From: Chionoecetes opilio
Lineage: Eukaryota > Arthropoda > Malacostraca > Decapoda > Majidae
Direction: 5' to 3'
DNA length: 64,000 nucleotides
Assembly: GCA_016584305.1 (NCBI GenBank)
Contig: JACEEZ010020916.1
Location: 147,425 to 211,424, forward strand
Shown here: one piece after another, positions 12,701-23,239 of the stretch
Layout of the letters: every line of letters begins with the position of its first letter
Position numbering within the stretch: the first letter of the stretch is position 1
Notes under the pieces: model-generated
What the model was told of the DNA's origin: nothing
What the model saw: only the letters and a program-made list of their open reading frames with translations
Database searches by the model: none
Program-made: the position numbers and the translations under genes

Positions 12701-15700
12701 CATGGACGTCCTCATTCCTCCCTTCTTTTGCTTCATGGACGTCCTCATTCCTCCCTTCTTTGCTTCATGGACGTCCTCATTCCTCCTTCTTTTGCTTCTT
12801 GGACATCCTCATTCCTCCCTTCTTTTGCTTCCTGGACATCCTCATTCCTCCCTTCTTTTGCTTCTTGGACGTCCTCATTCCTCCCTTCTTTTGCTTCATG
12901 GACGTCCTCATTCCTCCCTTCTTTTGCTTCATGGACATCCTCATTCCTCCCTTCTTTTGCTTCCTGGACATCCTCATTCCTCCCTTCTTTTGCTTCATGG
13001 ACGTCCTCATTCCTCCCTTCTTTTGCTTCATGGACGTCCTCATTCCTCCCTTCTTTTGCTTCATGGACGTCCTCATTCCTCCCTTCTTTTGCTTCTTGGA
13101 CGTCCTCATTCCTCCCTTCTTTTGCTTCTTGGACATCCTCATTCCTCCCTTCTTTTGCTTCTTGGACATCCTACTCCTCCCTTCTTTTGCTTCATGGACA
13201 TCCTCATTCCTCCCTTCTTTTGCTTCATGGACGTCCTCATTCCTCCCTTCTTTTGCTTCATGGACATCCTCATTCCTCCCTTCTTTTGCTTCTTGGACAT
13301 CCTACTCCTCCCTTCTTTTGCTTCATGGACATCCTCATTCCTCCCTTCTTTTGCTTCATGGACGTCCTCATTCCTCCCTTCTTTTGCTTCTGGACATCCT
13401 CATTCCTCCCTTCTTTTGCTTCCTGGACATCCTCATTCCTCCCTTCTTTTGCTTCTTGGACATCCTCATTCCTCCCTTCTTTTGCTTCTTGGACATCCTC
13501 ATTCCTCCCTTCTTTTGCTTCTTGGACATCCTCATTCCTCCCTTCTTTTGCTTCTTGGACATCCTACTCCTCCCTTCTTTTGCTTCCTGGACGTCCTCAT
13601 TCCTCCCTTCTTTTGCTTCATGGACATCCTCATTCCTCCCTTCTTTTGCTTCTTGGACATCCTCATTCCTCCCTTCTTTTGCTTCTTGGACATCCTCATT
13701 CCTCCCTTCTTTTGCTTCATGGACGTCCTCATTCCTCCCTTCTTTTGCTTCTTGGACATCCTCATTCCTCCCTCCTTTTGCTTCCTGGACATCCTCATTC
13801 CTCCCTTCTTTTGCTTCATGGACATCCTCATTCCTCCCTTCTTTTGCTTCTTGGACGTCCTCATTCCTCCCTTCTTTTGCTTCTTGGACATCCTCATTCC
13901 TCCCTTCTTTTGCTTCATGGACGTCCTCATTCCTCCCTTCTTTTGCTTCTTGGACATCCTCATTCCTCCCTTCTTTTGCTTCATGGACGTCCTCATTCCT
14001 CCCTTCTTTTGCTTCTTGGACATCCTCATTCCTCCCTTCTTTTGCTTCATGGACATCCTCATTCCTCCCTTCTTTTGCTTCATGGACGTCCTCATTCCTC
14101 CCTTCTTTTGCTTCCTGGACATCCTCATTCCTCCCTTCTTTTGCTTCCTGGACATCCTCATTCCTCCCTTCTTTTGCTTCTTGGACATCCTCATTCCTCC
14201 CTTCTTTTGCTTCCTGGACATCCTCATTCCTCCCTTCTTTTGCTTCCTGGACATCCTCATTCCTCCCTTCTTTTGCTTCTTGGACATCCTCATTCCTCCC
14301 TTCTTTTGCTTCATGGACGTCCTCATTCCTCCCTTCTTTTGCTTCCTGGACATCCTCATTCCTCCCTTCTTTTGCTTCTGGACATCCTCATTCCTCCCTT
14401 CTTTTGCTTCTGGACGTCCTCATTCCTCCCTTCTTTGCTTCTGGACATCCTCATTCCTCCCTTCTTTTGCTTCTGGACGTCCTCATTCCTCCCTTCTTTT
14501 GCTTCCTGGACATCCTCATTCCTCCCTTCTTTTGCTTCCTGGACATCCTCATTCCTCCCTTCTTTTGCTTCCTGGACATCCTCATTCCTCCCTTCTTTTG
14601 CTTCATGGACATCCTCATTCCTCCCTTCTTTTGCTTCCTGGACGTCCTCATTCCTCCCTCAGCCACTGTCCTGGCATCCTTTTTCTGTCCCTTCCCGCTC
14701 CACACAGCTCACAACACCTGTTTTGTTGCCACAGCCGTGAAAGTGTGTGCTCCTGTAGGCAATAGCAGCACCACCGGCCTGAACCACGGTGGCAGTGACC
14801 GCCGCTCAGTGCGTGCCGTGGCCTCAGTCCTGCCTAACGGCGACCCTAGCATCCTCACTGACCGCCGCAACACTCGCCCCCTCGCCAGAGGAGACTCCAG
14901 GGTCAAGTCTCTTATTGGTGAGCTTCTCATGGCCTTGGCTCCAGCCCTCCAGGCCTAGTTATGTTTTTTTTACGAGGTGAAAAATCCCGACCCCTTGCTG
15001 CTTACTGACTGATATTTGATGCCAGGAGAAGAGAATACTACGCTTCTTCTAAATTTCAGTTAAATTTTATCATAGTTAACCATATTATCAGGTAAACATA
15101 GGCATAATTTTAAGCATGAGACCTTAAGATAGAATGGAATTTTTGCCTCACTCAAAAAAATAGACGATAGTAATGTTTTTGTTTCTCCAGGATGTGTGAA
15201 TGCCCAAAAAACTTGGCCAAATCAATTTATTTGCTTATTATAATCAAGGAAATTATAAAAATGAATGATAAACTAGACACTATGGAATAAGAAAAAAGTC
15301 AGTCAGTCAGTCCTTTGAGAAATTTGTATTCCTGTCATGAAATTGAGATGAGATAAAAATTCACAACAATTCAGAAGATATTAATCATCGATGAAACAAG
15401 TGCAGACTGATGAGTTGTGTGATATCAGGTTAATCGGATGGCATTGTGAACTGGATGAAACGAGGACCTCCTCACTTGCAGCCCTTGACATTGAAGCTGC
15501 CTCATCTGCTTCATTAAGAGACTATTGTTTTGTGCTTGAAAATTGTGGCCCGAGTGTTACTGTGCTTCTTTTTGTGTGCTGGTTCTCTAGAATTATTTTA
15601 GGCTGAATACTTTTGCTGTGAATTCCTTGCCTATGTGTGTGTGGGAAGTCATGCTGTGTAGGTATAGTGCAGAAGCCTCAAAATAAGCTGTCATGATTCT

Positions 15701-18175
15701 CTCTTTCCCACATCACTACATAGGTTTAGTACTTAGTAGGTTCATTCCCTCATGTCTATGTATTATGGTGTTGTTTTTCCTGTATGACTTCGGGTGAGAA
15801 TGAAATTATTATTATACGACCTATCACCCCCTACACACCCTTGTCAGGACTAACGAAGCACCTCCCTCGTAGAATCCATCGAGAGTGCGACCAAACAAAC
15901 CCGCGCCGGGTCTCGCAGCTCCTCCACCTCCAGCCTGTGCAGCACGTCCAGCGAGGGCAACATGAACAACAACAACAACAACAACAGCAAGGCCAACACA
16001 CCCATCCTGAAGCGTGCAGACACAGAGGTGAGGCCACAGGGCTGAGGGTTCTGGTGGGGACTCGTGTACTGGTTAGGTGGAAATTGTTACCGTCAACAAC
16101 ACTAATGTCGCTAGGCGCCATATATTATGAATTTTATCATCACTACAGACTTGTATGTGCCACTGAAAAGGCATACACAGTATTTTATATTATGTACATG
16201 TCTTCAGCGGTACATATAATTATATAAGTCTGTAGCGATGCTAAAATTTGTAATACATGGCTCCTGGTAGCTACACTGTCATTGCCGGTAGAGCACTTGT
16301 TACATCTTCCCATCATGCAGTGGAATCGGGTCAAAATCAGGATGTGATTCTCCATACCAGTATAATATCATCAATATATCAAGTATTTCATCAGTAATGT
16401 TTTTCCTCAGAGTATGATAAGGAGTGGTCCTTCGTCCCCCCTGAAGGATGCCAGGAACACCCTGGGCTCCCAGAGTGTGTCGTCCCCGCTGCGGGCCCTT
16501 CAGAGGAACTCCTTCTCGGAGGGCCTCAGCCAGTCCCAGTCCTCCTTCTCTAAGTCAACGGCTGGCACGTCAAACCTTCCCACCACTGTCAAGCTGTCGG
16601 ATAAGACTACAGCGAAAATAAGCAACTTGGGGCCATCAGGAGAGAACAATGTATCAAAACCTATTTCTATTCTGAGTAACAAGTTGGACCACAGCATGCG
16701 GCGCAACAGTTACGGTCAGGTGAGTGGCTGGGAAGGCCAGCGGATTCATGAAGATTATAACATTATTCTTAACCTTGGAATTATTGTGGTGGTTCAATAA
16801 ATTCAAAGTCACATCTAGGGCTATGTATCTGTTTAATAAAGAAATATTTACTTACAGATCAGTGCCGTAGTGGACAAAAAGGATCCATTAGCCTCCCTTG
16901 CACAAAATGGAGGTTCAAAGAGGAATGCTCTCCTCAAGTGGTGCCAGAACAAGACTGTCGGCTACACCAACGTTGACATTACAAACTTCAGTTCCAGCTG
17001 GAATGATGGTCTGGCCCTGTGTGCCATCCTGGACACGTACCTTCCAGAGAAAATCTCTTATAAGGCTCTAGCACCAATAAACAAGAGGGAGAACTTTCAG
17101 GTTGCAATATCTGCTGCAGAGTCCGTAGGCATACCTAATCTGTTGGTAAGTTGACAATTGTCTTGGGCTTAGATGTTGTATTATTCATGTGAATAGTGAT
17201 ACACTTGCAGTGGCAGCATCTTAACCGATTAGGTTTCAATTAGTACTCTTAACCAATATACTAATTTCAGGAATATTTGTGGTAAAAGTAAAGATGGGGC
17301 ATCACTATGCTGCGCGTGGCCTCGGTGCTCATCTTCCTCGCTTTATACCAGAAGCCTGTGGTGGGTGAGGACCCGTTACCCCGGGACACAGAGCTAGTGT
17401 GACATCCGGGTTACCATATTTACCTTCCCCAGGTACCCATTTATCAACCAACCCCGAAAGGAAGGATGAACAGCGGGGTAGGCTGACCTGGATTCGAACT
17501 AGGGCCCGCGTATTTGTAGCTAGGCGCGCTAACCACTACACCACTGAGGTGACTCCATACAAAATTTGTGGAGGACGTGGAATATACTCTGGCCTCCGTG
17601 GTGTAGTGGCAGCGCCTGTTAACTACCAATCATATTACAATTGCCCTGGTTCTCATCCAGATCATTGCAGTCGGTGGTAACCAACCCAGCTGTTCATCCT
17701 TCCTTTTGGGGTTGGTCGATAAATGGGTATCTGGAGAAAGCTGGGGAAGGTAACTCTGGTATCCCGGATGTCACACTTGCCCTGCATCCCGGGGTAGTAG
17801 GTAGACCCCCACCACAGGCTCAAAGGCTAATGCGACGGAGAGAAGCGCCGAGGCCACGCGCAGCATAGCGTATGCCCCCGTCTTTACCTACCTGGGAATA
17901 CCCAGGGCAGGGAGATAAATTAAATTACATTTATTATCATGTTTGATGTAATTCTGAAACAGCATTCAGGAATAAGATTGATTCAAATCCTAATTCTAAG
18001 TGAATTTCTAATTTTGTTATGATTCTAAAGAAACATTTAAATCTACTAATGCAACAGGTCAATGAATTTACTTCTTTCTTTTCAGGATGTCGGCGACATG
18101 ATAATTTCAGAACGACCCAACTGGCAAACGGTTTATAACTACGTCACCTCAATATACTGTCACTTTGAAACTTGA
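452..18175 (+). CDS. SPECC1L: Cytospin-A / SPECC1L-like protein, 5'-partial, 14 exons
   Basis: Cytospins link actin and microtubules through a long coiled coil and a C-terminal CH domain. Exons, all GT-AG and phase-consistent: 452-717, 2913-3049, 3527-3629, 5187-5339, 5506-5624, 6126-6273, 7926-8114, 9312-9581, 10675-10837, 14735-14917, 15873-16027, 16411-16719, 16858-17145, 18086-18175 (TGA 18173-18175). They encode about 856 residues, and the N terminus lies upstream of the window. The conserved block [16 protein letters not shown], the VEEWEQFQ segment, VKSLIESIE and the CH core NALLKWCQ / [11 protein letters not shown] match the family as I know it. SPECC1 (cytospin-B) is the alternative; arthropods usually have one gene for both. 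Splice sites are inferred, without transcript data. Confidence 0.9.
760..1225. repeat. Minisatellite, about 24-bp units (AAGGTAGGTAAGGTATCACAT)
   Basis: Degenerate tandem units of AGTAAGGTAGGTAAGGTATC type, roughly 17 copies with deletions, in the intron after exon 452-717. The plus strand contains many GTAAG/GTAGG donor-like strings just downstream of the true donor at 718. ORFs here are repeat translations. Confidence 0.85.
1900..2390 (+). promoter_or_regulatory. Possible internal promoter and 5' UTR
   Basis: A run of C-rich GC boxes at about 1911-1945 and locally raised GC precede the alternative first exon at 2398. No TATA box is evident. This is an inference from composition and from the position of a start codon preceded by an in-frame stop. 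Confidence 0.3.
2398..2535 (+). CDS. SPECC1L: Alternative first exon of SPECC1L-like gene (46 codons)
   Basis: ATG at 2398 has a good context (GCCATGG) and an in-frame TGA at 2392-2394, two codons upstream, so the reading frame must start here. It encodes a basic, Ser/Pro-rich 46-residue segment beginning [16 protein letters not shown] and ends at donor GTAGGT (2536) in phase 0. That is the phase needed to join exon 2913-3049, where the main form also enters from 717. The result would be an isoform of about 814 residues lacking the upstream coiled coil. It lies downstream of a GC-box-rich stretch. Inference: an internal promoter. No transcript evidence is available here. Confidence 0.6.
2913..3629 (+). 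CDS. SPECC1L: SPECC1L exons 2913-3049 and 3527-3629, conserved EVSVACL block
   Basis: The first exon (acceptor CCCTCAG, donor GTGAGG) encodes an acidic Ser-rich stretch followed by [20 protein letters not shown], one of the best-conserved blocks of cytospins. The split TGC codon joins the second exon, which reads [18 protein letters not shown] and ends in phase 0 at AAGCAG|GTATAT. The intron between them starts with GC-rich 23-bp repeats (about 3055-3150). Confidence 0.88.
3950..5186 (+). repeat. GT-rich minisatellite built on a splice-acceptor motif
   Basis: Units of about 25-30 bp, core GTGTGTGTTGCAGTGGTGTT. The left part (3950-4160) lacks the TTGCAG part and reads GTGTTGATGTATGTG. I count about 38 GCAG-containing units before the real acceptor at 5181-5186, which has the same sequence. 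Long ORFs on both strands (for example His/Thr-rich on minus, 3800-5359) are repeat translations. Confidence 0.95.
5187..6273 (+). CDS. SPECC1L: SPECC1L coiled-coil exons 5187-5339, 5506-5624, 6126-6273
   Basis: Three exons continue the coiled coil: [39 protein letters not shown] and [20 protein letters not shown]. Phases are 0, 2 and 0. The first follows an acceptor (TGTGTGTTGCAG) that is one unit of a large GT-rich minisatellite. The region is rich in Glu, Lys, Gln and Leu with heptad spacing and no other domain. Confidence 0.87.
5668..5879 (+). mobile_element. TTAA-flanked MITE (piggyBac-like), copy 1
   Basis: Flanked by TTAA on both sides, with termini CCCCTTCAC and its approximate complement AAGGGG. 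About 204 bp, non-coding. Four similar copies occur at 38345, 58071, 58373 and 60503. The TTAA target and CCC/GGG ends fit piggyBac-type MITEs. Confidence 0.7.
5925..6095 (+). mobile_element. LINE 3'-end fragment
   Basis: Translation gives [20 protein letters not shown] then a stop, like the extreme C terminus of LINE ORF2 proteins (WNxLxxxVVxAxxxxxFKxRL). A CTAGGTAAACACACAC tail follows. It is 5'-truncated and lies in the intron before exon 6126. Confidence 0.6.
6595..7644 (-). mobile_element. hAT transposon remnant with decayed transposase C terminus
   Basis: Terminal inverted repeats: CAGTACTCTTCAACCT at left, and CAGTGCTATTCAACCT on the opposite strand at right. Flanks CTCTAAGC and CTATAAAC look like a diverged 8-bp duplication. 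On the minus strand, broken frames give [19 protein letters not shown] and later [20 protein letters not shown], resembling the hAT C-terminal dimerisation region. Frameshifts and stops make it inactive. It sits in a SPECC1L intron. Confidence 0.65.
7926..10837 (+). CDS. SPECC1L: SPECC1L coiled-coil exons 7926-8114, 9312-9581, 10675-10837
   Basis: The first two exons are multiples of three in phase 0; the third ends with one extra base before donor GTCCGT. They encode 63, 90 and 54 residues of coiled coil, including [20 protein letters not shown] and [19 protein letters not shown]; the latter corresponds to the EWRQFQADLQTAVVIAN block of vertebrate cytospin-A. All have canonical donors except the last, which lacks the usual purine-AG. 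Confidence 0.87.
9130..9250. repeat. Short tandem repeat (ACTACTACC / CTCTTTCTG)
   Basis: Imperfect units of about 27-30 bp (TACTACCACTATCTCTTTCT), three to four copies, just upstream of the acceptor at 9310-9311 on the pyrimidine-rich strand. Confidence 0.75.
10108..10586. mobile_element. MITE with 3-bp TTA duplication (PIF/Harbinger-like)
   Basis: Left end AGCTCCGTCCACACTAGCGG and right end, complemented, AGGTCCGTCCACACTAGTGG, flanked by TTA on each side. 479 bp, no intact coding region. It interrupts a GATGGTGATGTA short repeat whose pieces lie on both sides (10075-10105 and 10590-10665). Confidence 0.65.
10675..14740 (+). other. 3.9 kb intron dominated by a 33-bp minisatellite
   Basis: The intron 10838-14734 joins the last coiled-coil exon to exon 14735. 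Apart from about 370 bp of unremarkable sequence at the left and about 75 bp at the right, it is the 33-bp array described separately. Confidence 0.8.
11218..14657 (+). repeat. 33-bp minisatellite, about 104 units, pyrimidine-rich, AG-free
   Basis: Unit TTTTGCTTC(T/A/C)TGGAC(A/G)TCC followed by TCATTCCTCCCTTC. A 32-bp variant has TACTCC in place of TCATTCC. Three sites vary in combination between units. Because 33 is divisible by three and no unit carries a plus-strand stop, all three plus frames stay open for over 1,100 codons, and minus frames encode 11-residue repeats ([11 protein letters not shown]). These are not genes. No AG dinucleotide is visible on the plus strand within the array. 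Confidence 0.97.
14735..16719 (+). CDS. SPECC1L: SPECC1L exons 14735-14917, 15873-16027, 16411-16719, Ser-rich linker
   Basis: These exons encode the low-complexity region between the coiled coil and the CH domain. Exon 1 ends RVKSLI; the second completes ESIESATK and then gives a Ser/Thr-rich tract with seven consecutive Asn codons. The third is a 103-codon Ser-rich segment ([20 protein letters not shown]) with several SP sites. In cytospins this region is disordered and phosphorylated; that role is inferred from the family. Confidence 0.85.
16088..16290. mobile_element. Fold-back MITE related to the TA-flanked family
   Basis: Starts TACCGTCAACAACACT and ends CATTGCCGGTA. The interior (GCGCCATATATTATGAATTT, then a TGTGCCACTGAA motif) resembles the MITEs at 56853 and 61895, and the two halves are roughly complementary. 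It lies between SPECC1L exons 15873 and 16411. Confidence 0.55.
16858..18175 (+). CDS. SPECC1L: SPECC1L calponin-homology domain, last two exons
   Basis: Exon 16858-17145 (96 codons) gives [49 protein letters not shown] and [11 protein letters not shown]. Exon 18086-18175 gives [20 protein letters not shown] and ends CHFET before TGA. This is a complete single CH domain of the actin-binding type 2-like class at the C terminus, as in all cytospins. The stop is followed by a 3' UTR of about 1.3 kb. Confidence 0.93.
17290..17556 (-). mobile_element. tRNA-derived SINE, minus orientation
   Basis: On the minus strand the head reads TGGTGTAGTGGTTAGCGCG (A-box region) and then GTTCGAATCC (perfect B box), followed by a tRNA-unrelated body ending near 17290. 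The predicted cloverleaf is not intact, so it is a SINE, not a tRNA gene. Confidence 0.75.
17590..17893 (+). mobile_element. tRNA-derived SINE, plus orientation
   Basis: Same family as 17290-17556 but inverted. The head is CTCCGTGGTGTAGTGGCAGC and the B box is decayed (GGTTCTCATCC). The body (CCTTTTGGGGTTGGTCGATA) matches the complement of the neighbouring copy. The pair can form a long hairpin in the last SPECC1L intron. Confidence 0.75.
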
Positions 18176-19515
18176 ACAAGCCCTCCACGTGAAGAAGTTT
18201 TGTCCACGTCAAGCCTGTGCTTGGCCAGCCCAGCAGCCCCGGGGCTCGTCCTGCGAGCCACCTCCAGCAGGACGTCTCCTCCCACAGAGCAGTGCAGCCA
18301 ATCTGTCGCAACACACTGATGCAGCCTTCTTTCAACATGACATTAGATCATATTTTTGTACACTTATTGCATGCAGCAAAGATTTAGTATACATGATTGT
18401 CACTTAGTTATTGTGAAGTGCCTTTTTTTAAGAGAAATATACATATTTTCATTTTAATCTCTACTTTTGTTGTGTGGTCTCTGTTAAATGTAAGAGCTGT
18501 GTTGTCCTGCGTACCAGAACTTGACGGCTGCATTCCCTGCAAGGACGAGGACCATATTTGTGTATCAATAAGGAAGGAATCTGTCTAGTCTGATTTTTTT
18601 TTACAGAAAAGACAAGTATAAAATCTTGCTGTTCTTACCTGGCTGTGTGAAGACCAGAGAGATTTTTTAAATCTTAGTTTCTCCAGTACAAAGAGAAACA
18701 ACTATTGGTGACGTGTCTCTGATCCTCTGCCGGGAGGGAAGGGATGGTGGTGGTGCTGGTGAGGGTTGGTGGTGGTGCTCCAGGAAGGTACTGTCAAGAA
18801 AGTAGCTGTGATAACTCTCAACAACTTCCAGTTTTCATTTCCCATTGCTTATTAGCGTGCGTGCCTGCCTGCCCGCCAGTGTGCCAGCAGGTAAAACTCT
18901 GGCTCCAGTTGGCTGGGTACTAACTGAGCTGTGAGGGTTACAGTGCTGGGGGGCCTACAGTGGTACACAACAACATGATCATGCATGAAACAGGATGATG
19001 CCTCATTCTTGTCAACTAGCTTTTGAGATCAATTAGCTTTGTTTTCTAATGTAATCTGAAATTCACATGAGTGAATATCTGTAATCAAGCTGTGCCTTAC
19101 CTATTTATCGAGAAACCTGCTTGTAACGAATGAATCGTAAGCATAACTGACTGCATGCTTCCCTAAGTCAGGCGAGGTGGTGTCTGGGTTCTCCACATTG
19201 AGGGTTAGCGCCAAGTGGCCATGCAGTGGACCCGTGAATTAGTTAGGGAGCATCACATCCACTGGCTTCTGTATAAAGTGTTCATTTTACCTTGTAATGT
19301 CTTGAGGTCTTATATTATTATATTGTACAAAGTTTTGTAACCACAGTTCAGTGGACCCACTGCAGTGGCTTTGTATTTTTTGCTTGTACATAGTTAATAT
19401 TTAGGATTATGGTGACTACATATGCAGTACATATAGTGCAACAGTGCATGTATGCTTGCAAGTTCCTATAGCACACATGGATGCAGTATTATAATAAACA
19501 CTGAAGCTTAAATGG
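18176..19515 (+). other. SPECC1L: 3' UTR of SPECC1L-like gene with poly(A) signal
   Basis: Non-coding sequence follows the TGA. The first canonical AATAAA that I see is at 19493-19498, so cleavage is expected near 19510-19520. ORFs here (18165-18407, 18397-18588) are chance. Confidence 0.5.
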
Positions 19516-20682
19516 TGTTATGTTATATCCTTCAACCTTGTCAATCAATACAAACTGTAAAAAGTTACTTATCTGAAAGATGCTTGGTGACTGGTCTTCA
19601 AAGCGAATCCTTGCCTGGGTTCGTTGGTCGTGGTGGATGGAAGAGCTGTGAAAAAGAAACCTTATAACAGAGAGAAGTAGGAAGTCATTAAAATAATAAA
19701 TAAAAGAAAAACAGTGTCTGCTCCAACTGAATACAAATTAAAACTCGGTAAGGTCTTAAACAACTGATTATATATAATTATGTAACTTGCCTTGCTTTCA
19801 GTCACTACTATAAAACTGAAAACTTACAAAACTGATGAAAAAGTAAAATAATAGTCCTTGAGGCACCAGAAGCGAAGGGCAAGTAAGATGTTACACAAAG
19901 TAATGACTGTGTGGAATGTTGCAAAAAAAAGCACGCACATTACTTTTTACATTACTGCCAAAAATATAACAGAAACAATAGCACTAATAGTATTAGTATG
20001 GTACTAGTAATAACAAGCAATAGTAACTATGTATCATTAAATAGTCTTATCTAGTAAATAGTAATAGCATAAATAGCAGCGGTGGTAAAAGTAATAGCAG
20101 TTGTAGTATCAGTAGTGTAATAATAATAAGTAAGTAGTAGTAGTAGCAAGCAGACTAGTAAGTAATCAGTGATAGTGTTATTGCAGGAGTGGGATAATAA
20201 CAGCAAGCAAGGTAGTAAAGTGAGTAAAAAGTAAAAGTAAGTAAGTAAAGTAAAAAAAAAAAAAAGTAAGCAAGCGCGCAAGCCACACAAATTTCAGGGC
20301 TAAAGAGTAAAATTCCTCATTTTTCCGTCACTAGCAGATCATAAGACGAGTTGTTGTGCTGCGCCTCGCAGGGCCAGGGGAGAAAGTTGTCAGATTATTT
20401 ATAAAGCTTTACATTTAATGCTAGAATATGCGAGTCTTTGCATATGTACGCGAGGAGGCCTATTTTCTAGGAACTATTGATGTAAATTAATCTGTTGACA
20501 TATGATAGTAAAGCATAATAAGGAAATTTGCAATAAAAAAAACGAAAAAACCGTAACATTTGCCTGCTGATAACTTCTTGCTAACTTGTAACTGCTTTTA
20601 ACAATATTTTACAAATAAGAGATTAAACTTCTCTCAGTATTTCAAAGCAAACCTAAATACATAAAAAAAAAACATAAGAAAT

Positions 20683-20718
<36 letters not shown>

Positions 20719-21104
20719 AACTATATTGAAGCAATTTTTATTAACGACACTACTTAATTCTTTGTCTATCCTAATGAAATCTTAACACCAAAATCATTAT
20801 ATTTTTTAAAAGCTAGATGGATGGTTTGTGATGCACAACATTAACACAGAAACAGTTACTTAACCACAACGCTACAATTAGTCGGCTAAATAATGACATC
20901 AGGGTGGGAGGGGGAGAGAGAGGGGAGGGAAAGGTAGTTCAAGTGTGTACGTGTGTGTGTGTGTGTGTGTGTTGACTTTTCTACATCCATATTGCAAGCT
21001 AATACACAACACTGCAAGAATCTTAAATCCCCCCCAGTATGATAGCAATAATAATTCTCCTACGCTTAACACTCACATGCACGTCCTTCCTTCCGCACAT
21101 AACA

Positions 21105-21245
21105 TACGAACATAAGAAAATAAGGAAGCTACAAGAGCCCGTGAGACCTACACGTGGTAGTGCCTATTACTTAACACTACCTACATCCCCTTCATCCCCT
21201 ATCCATGAATTTGTCTAACCTCCTTTTAAAACTCCCTATTGAAAC
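21105..21245 (-). mobile_element. LINE 3'-end fragment (AAGGAAGCTACAAGAG family)
   Basis: Contains ATAAGAAAATAAGGAAGCTA and TACACGTGGTAGTGCC, the 3' UTR of the LINE best seen at 51730-52105, and CCATGAATTTGTCTAACCTC from its coding end. 5'-truncated. Confidence 0.75.
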
Positions 21246-21414
21246 ACAATCACCATAGCCACAGGAGCGTCAGTACGGCGGCCAAGGCGTGGTGGACAAG
21301 GGCCTGCCGTGCATGGCCTTGACATTATATGACGCTCTTGATAACTTGAAGATGGCTGAGCCTCGCGACCTTGGTAATGAAACACACAAGCAGACGACAC
21401 AGCAACTTTTAAAG

Positions 21415-21845
21415 GCTTCGTGCGATAATGGTGGTGGTGATGATAGTGATGATGATGTGATAATAATGGTGATGGACGGTGAAAAGGGGGAATAATGAGT
21501 GATGACGGTGTGACGGTTGATAATGATGATAGTGATGATGATGGTGATAATAATGGTGATGGACGGTGAAAAAGGGGAGTAATGAGTGATGATGGTGTGA
21601 CGGTTGATAATGATGATAGTGATGATGATGGTGATAATAATGGTGATGGACGGTGAAAAAGGGGAGTAATGAGTGATGATGGTGTACGGTTGATATGATG
21701 ATAGTGATGATGATGGTGATAATAATGGTGATGGACGGTGAAAAAGGGGAGTAATGAGTGATGATGGTGTGACGGTTGATAATGATGATAGTGATGATGA
21801 TGGTGATAATAATGGTGATGGACGGTGAAGGGGAAAGTAATGAGT
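21415..21845. repeat. Minisatellite, about 90-bp units rich in GATGAT
   Basis: About 4.5 units of GTGATGGACGGTGAAAAAGG ... GAGTAATGAGTGATGATGGT. Poly-His/Ser minus-strand ORFs are repeat translations. Confidence 0.9.
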
Positions 21846-22595
21846 GATGTTGTAGTGACGGTTGATGCCGGTATGGTGCCAGGGGATGGTGAGTGTTGAA
21901 GCGTGGTGATGGTGATGTGACTGTCACTGATAGGGAGTGATAGGTGGTGACGTATTGCAGAGATAGGAAACACACACACACACACACAAACACGGAAACT
22001 TTTATATAATTATTGTCATTGTCTCTACTACTACTACTACTACTACTATACTACTACTACTACTACTATCACTACTACTACTACTATCACTAACGCAGAC
22101 ATGGATTAATGCTTAAATCACGACCCTGCATTACGAGATGTCTATTCATAACTGACATATATCATGCTTTTAGACGATTAAACTCACGAGTTCAAAGCTG
22201 CGAACGCTTTGACGGTGCATAAAATTAACGGGAAATTAAATTAAATTATACCAAAATTCTTTCCTATATATTATCATTTCCTGTTTTTCAACTGTACTAC
22301 GTATCTTTCTGTATTAGGATAACCACACTACCAGAGATTCCCTTAACCCCTTCTTTAACCACACCTATCAGCTTCCCTGCCGCCTACACCACTCATTATA
22401 TATGGAAAGTATGTGTAGCCTACCTTCAAACCAATGACCATCTTTGACTCCACCAATGATAGGCCTACTGTTCCCTTCACACCCTTGTCACTTTGAGTCT
22501 GGGAAGGAAGCCTCAGAGCTGTCAAAACGCCGCCCGCCTGACATACTGTATGTGCCAGATGGCCTTGTGATGGACGACTGAAACAGTACAAGGTG

Positions 22596-23229
<634 letters not shown>

Positions 23230-23239
23230 AAAAAAAATT

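Larger units (their letters stand above)
19520..22595. other. Intergenic: simple repeats and a LINE scrap, no gene seen
   Basis: AT-rich sequence with (GT)n at about 20686-20716 and 20955-20973, GTA/TAG-rich runs at 19980-20260, and (CTA)n at 22027-22085. Apart from the LINE fragment and minisatellite listed separately I find nothing coding; ORFs are low-complexity. Confidence 0.6.

Noticed and set aside
11177..14958. Plus-strand ORFs of 1,100-1,244 codons and minus Lys-rich ORFs
   Set aside because: All are translations of the 33-bp minisatellite; open in several frames at once. The last 60 codons of one overlap the genuine exon 14735-14917 by chance read-through.
15784..16227. 147-codon ORF covering exon 15873-16027
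   Set aside because: Wrong frame for the exon; the phase from exon 14735-14917 gives ESIESATK and the poly-Asn tract instead.
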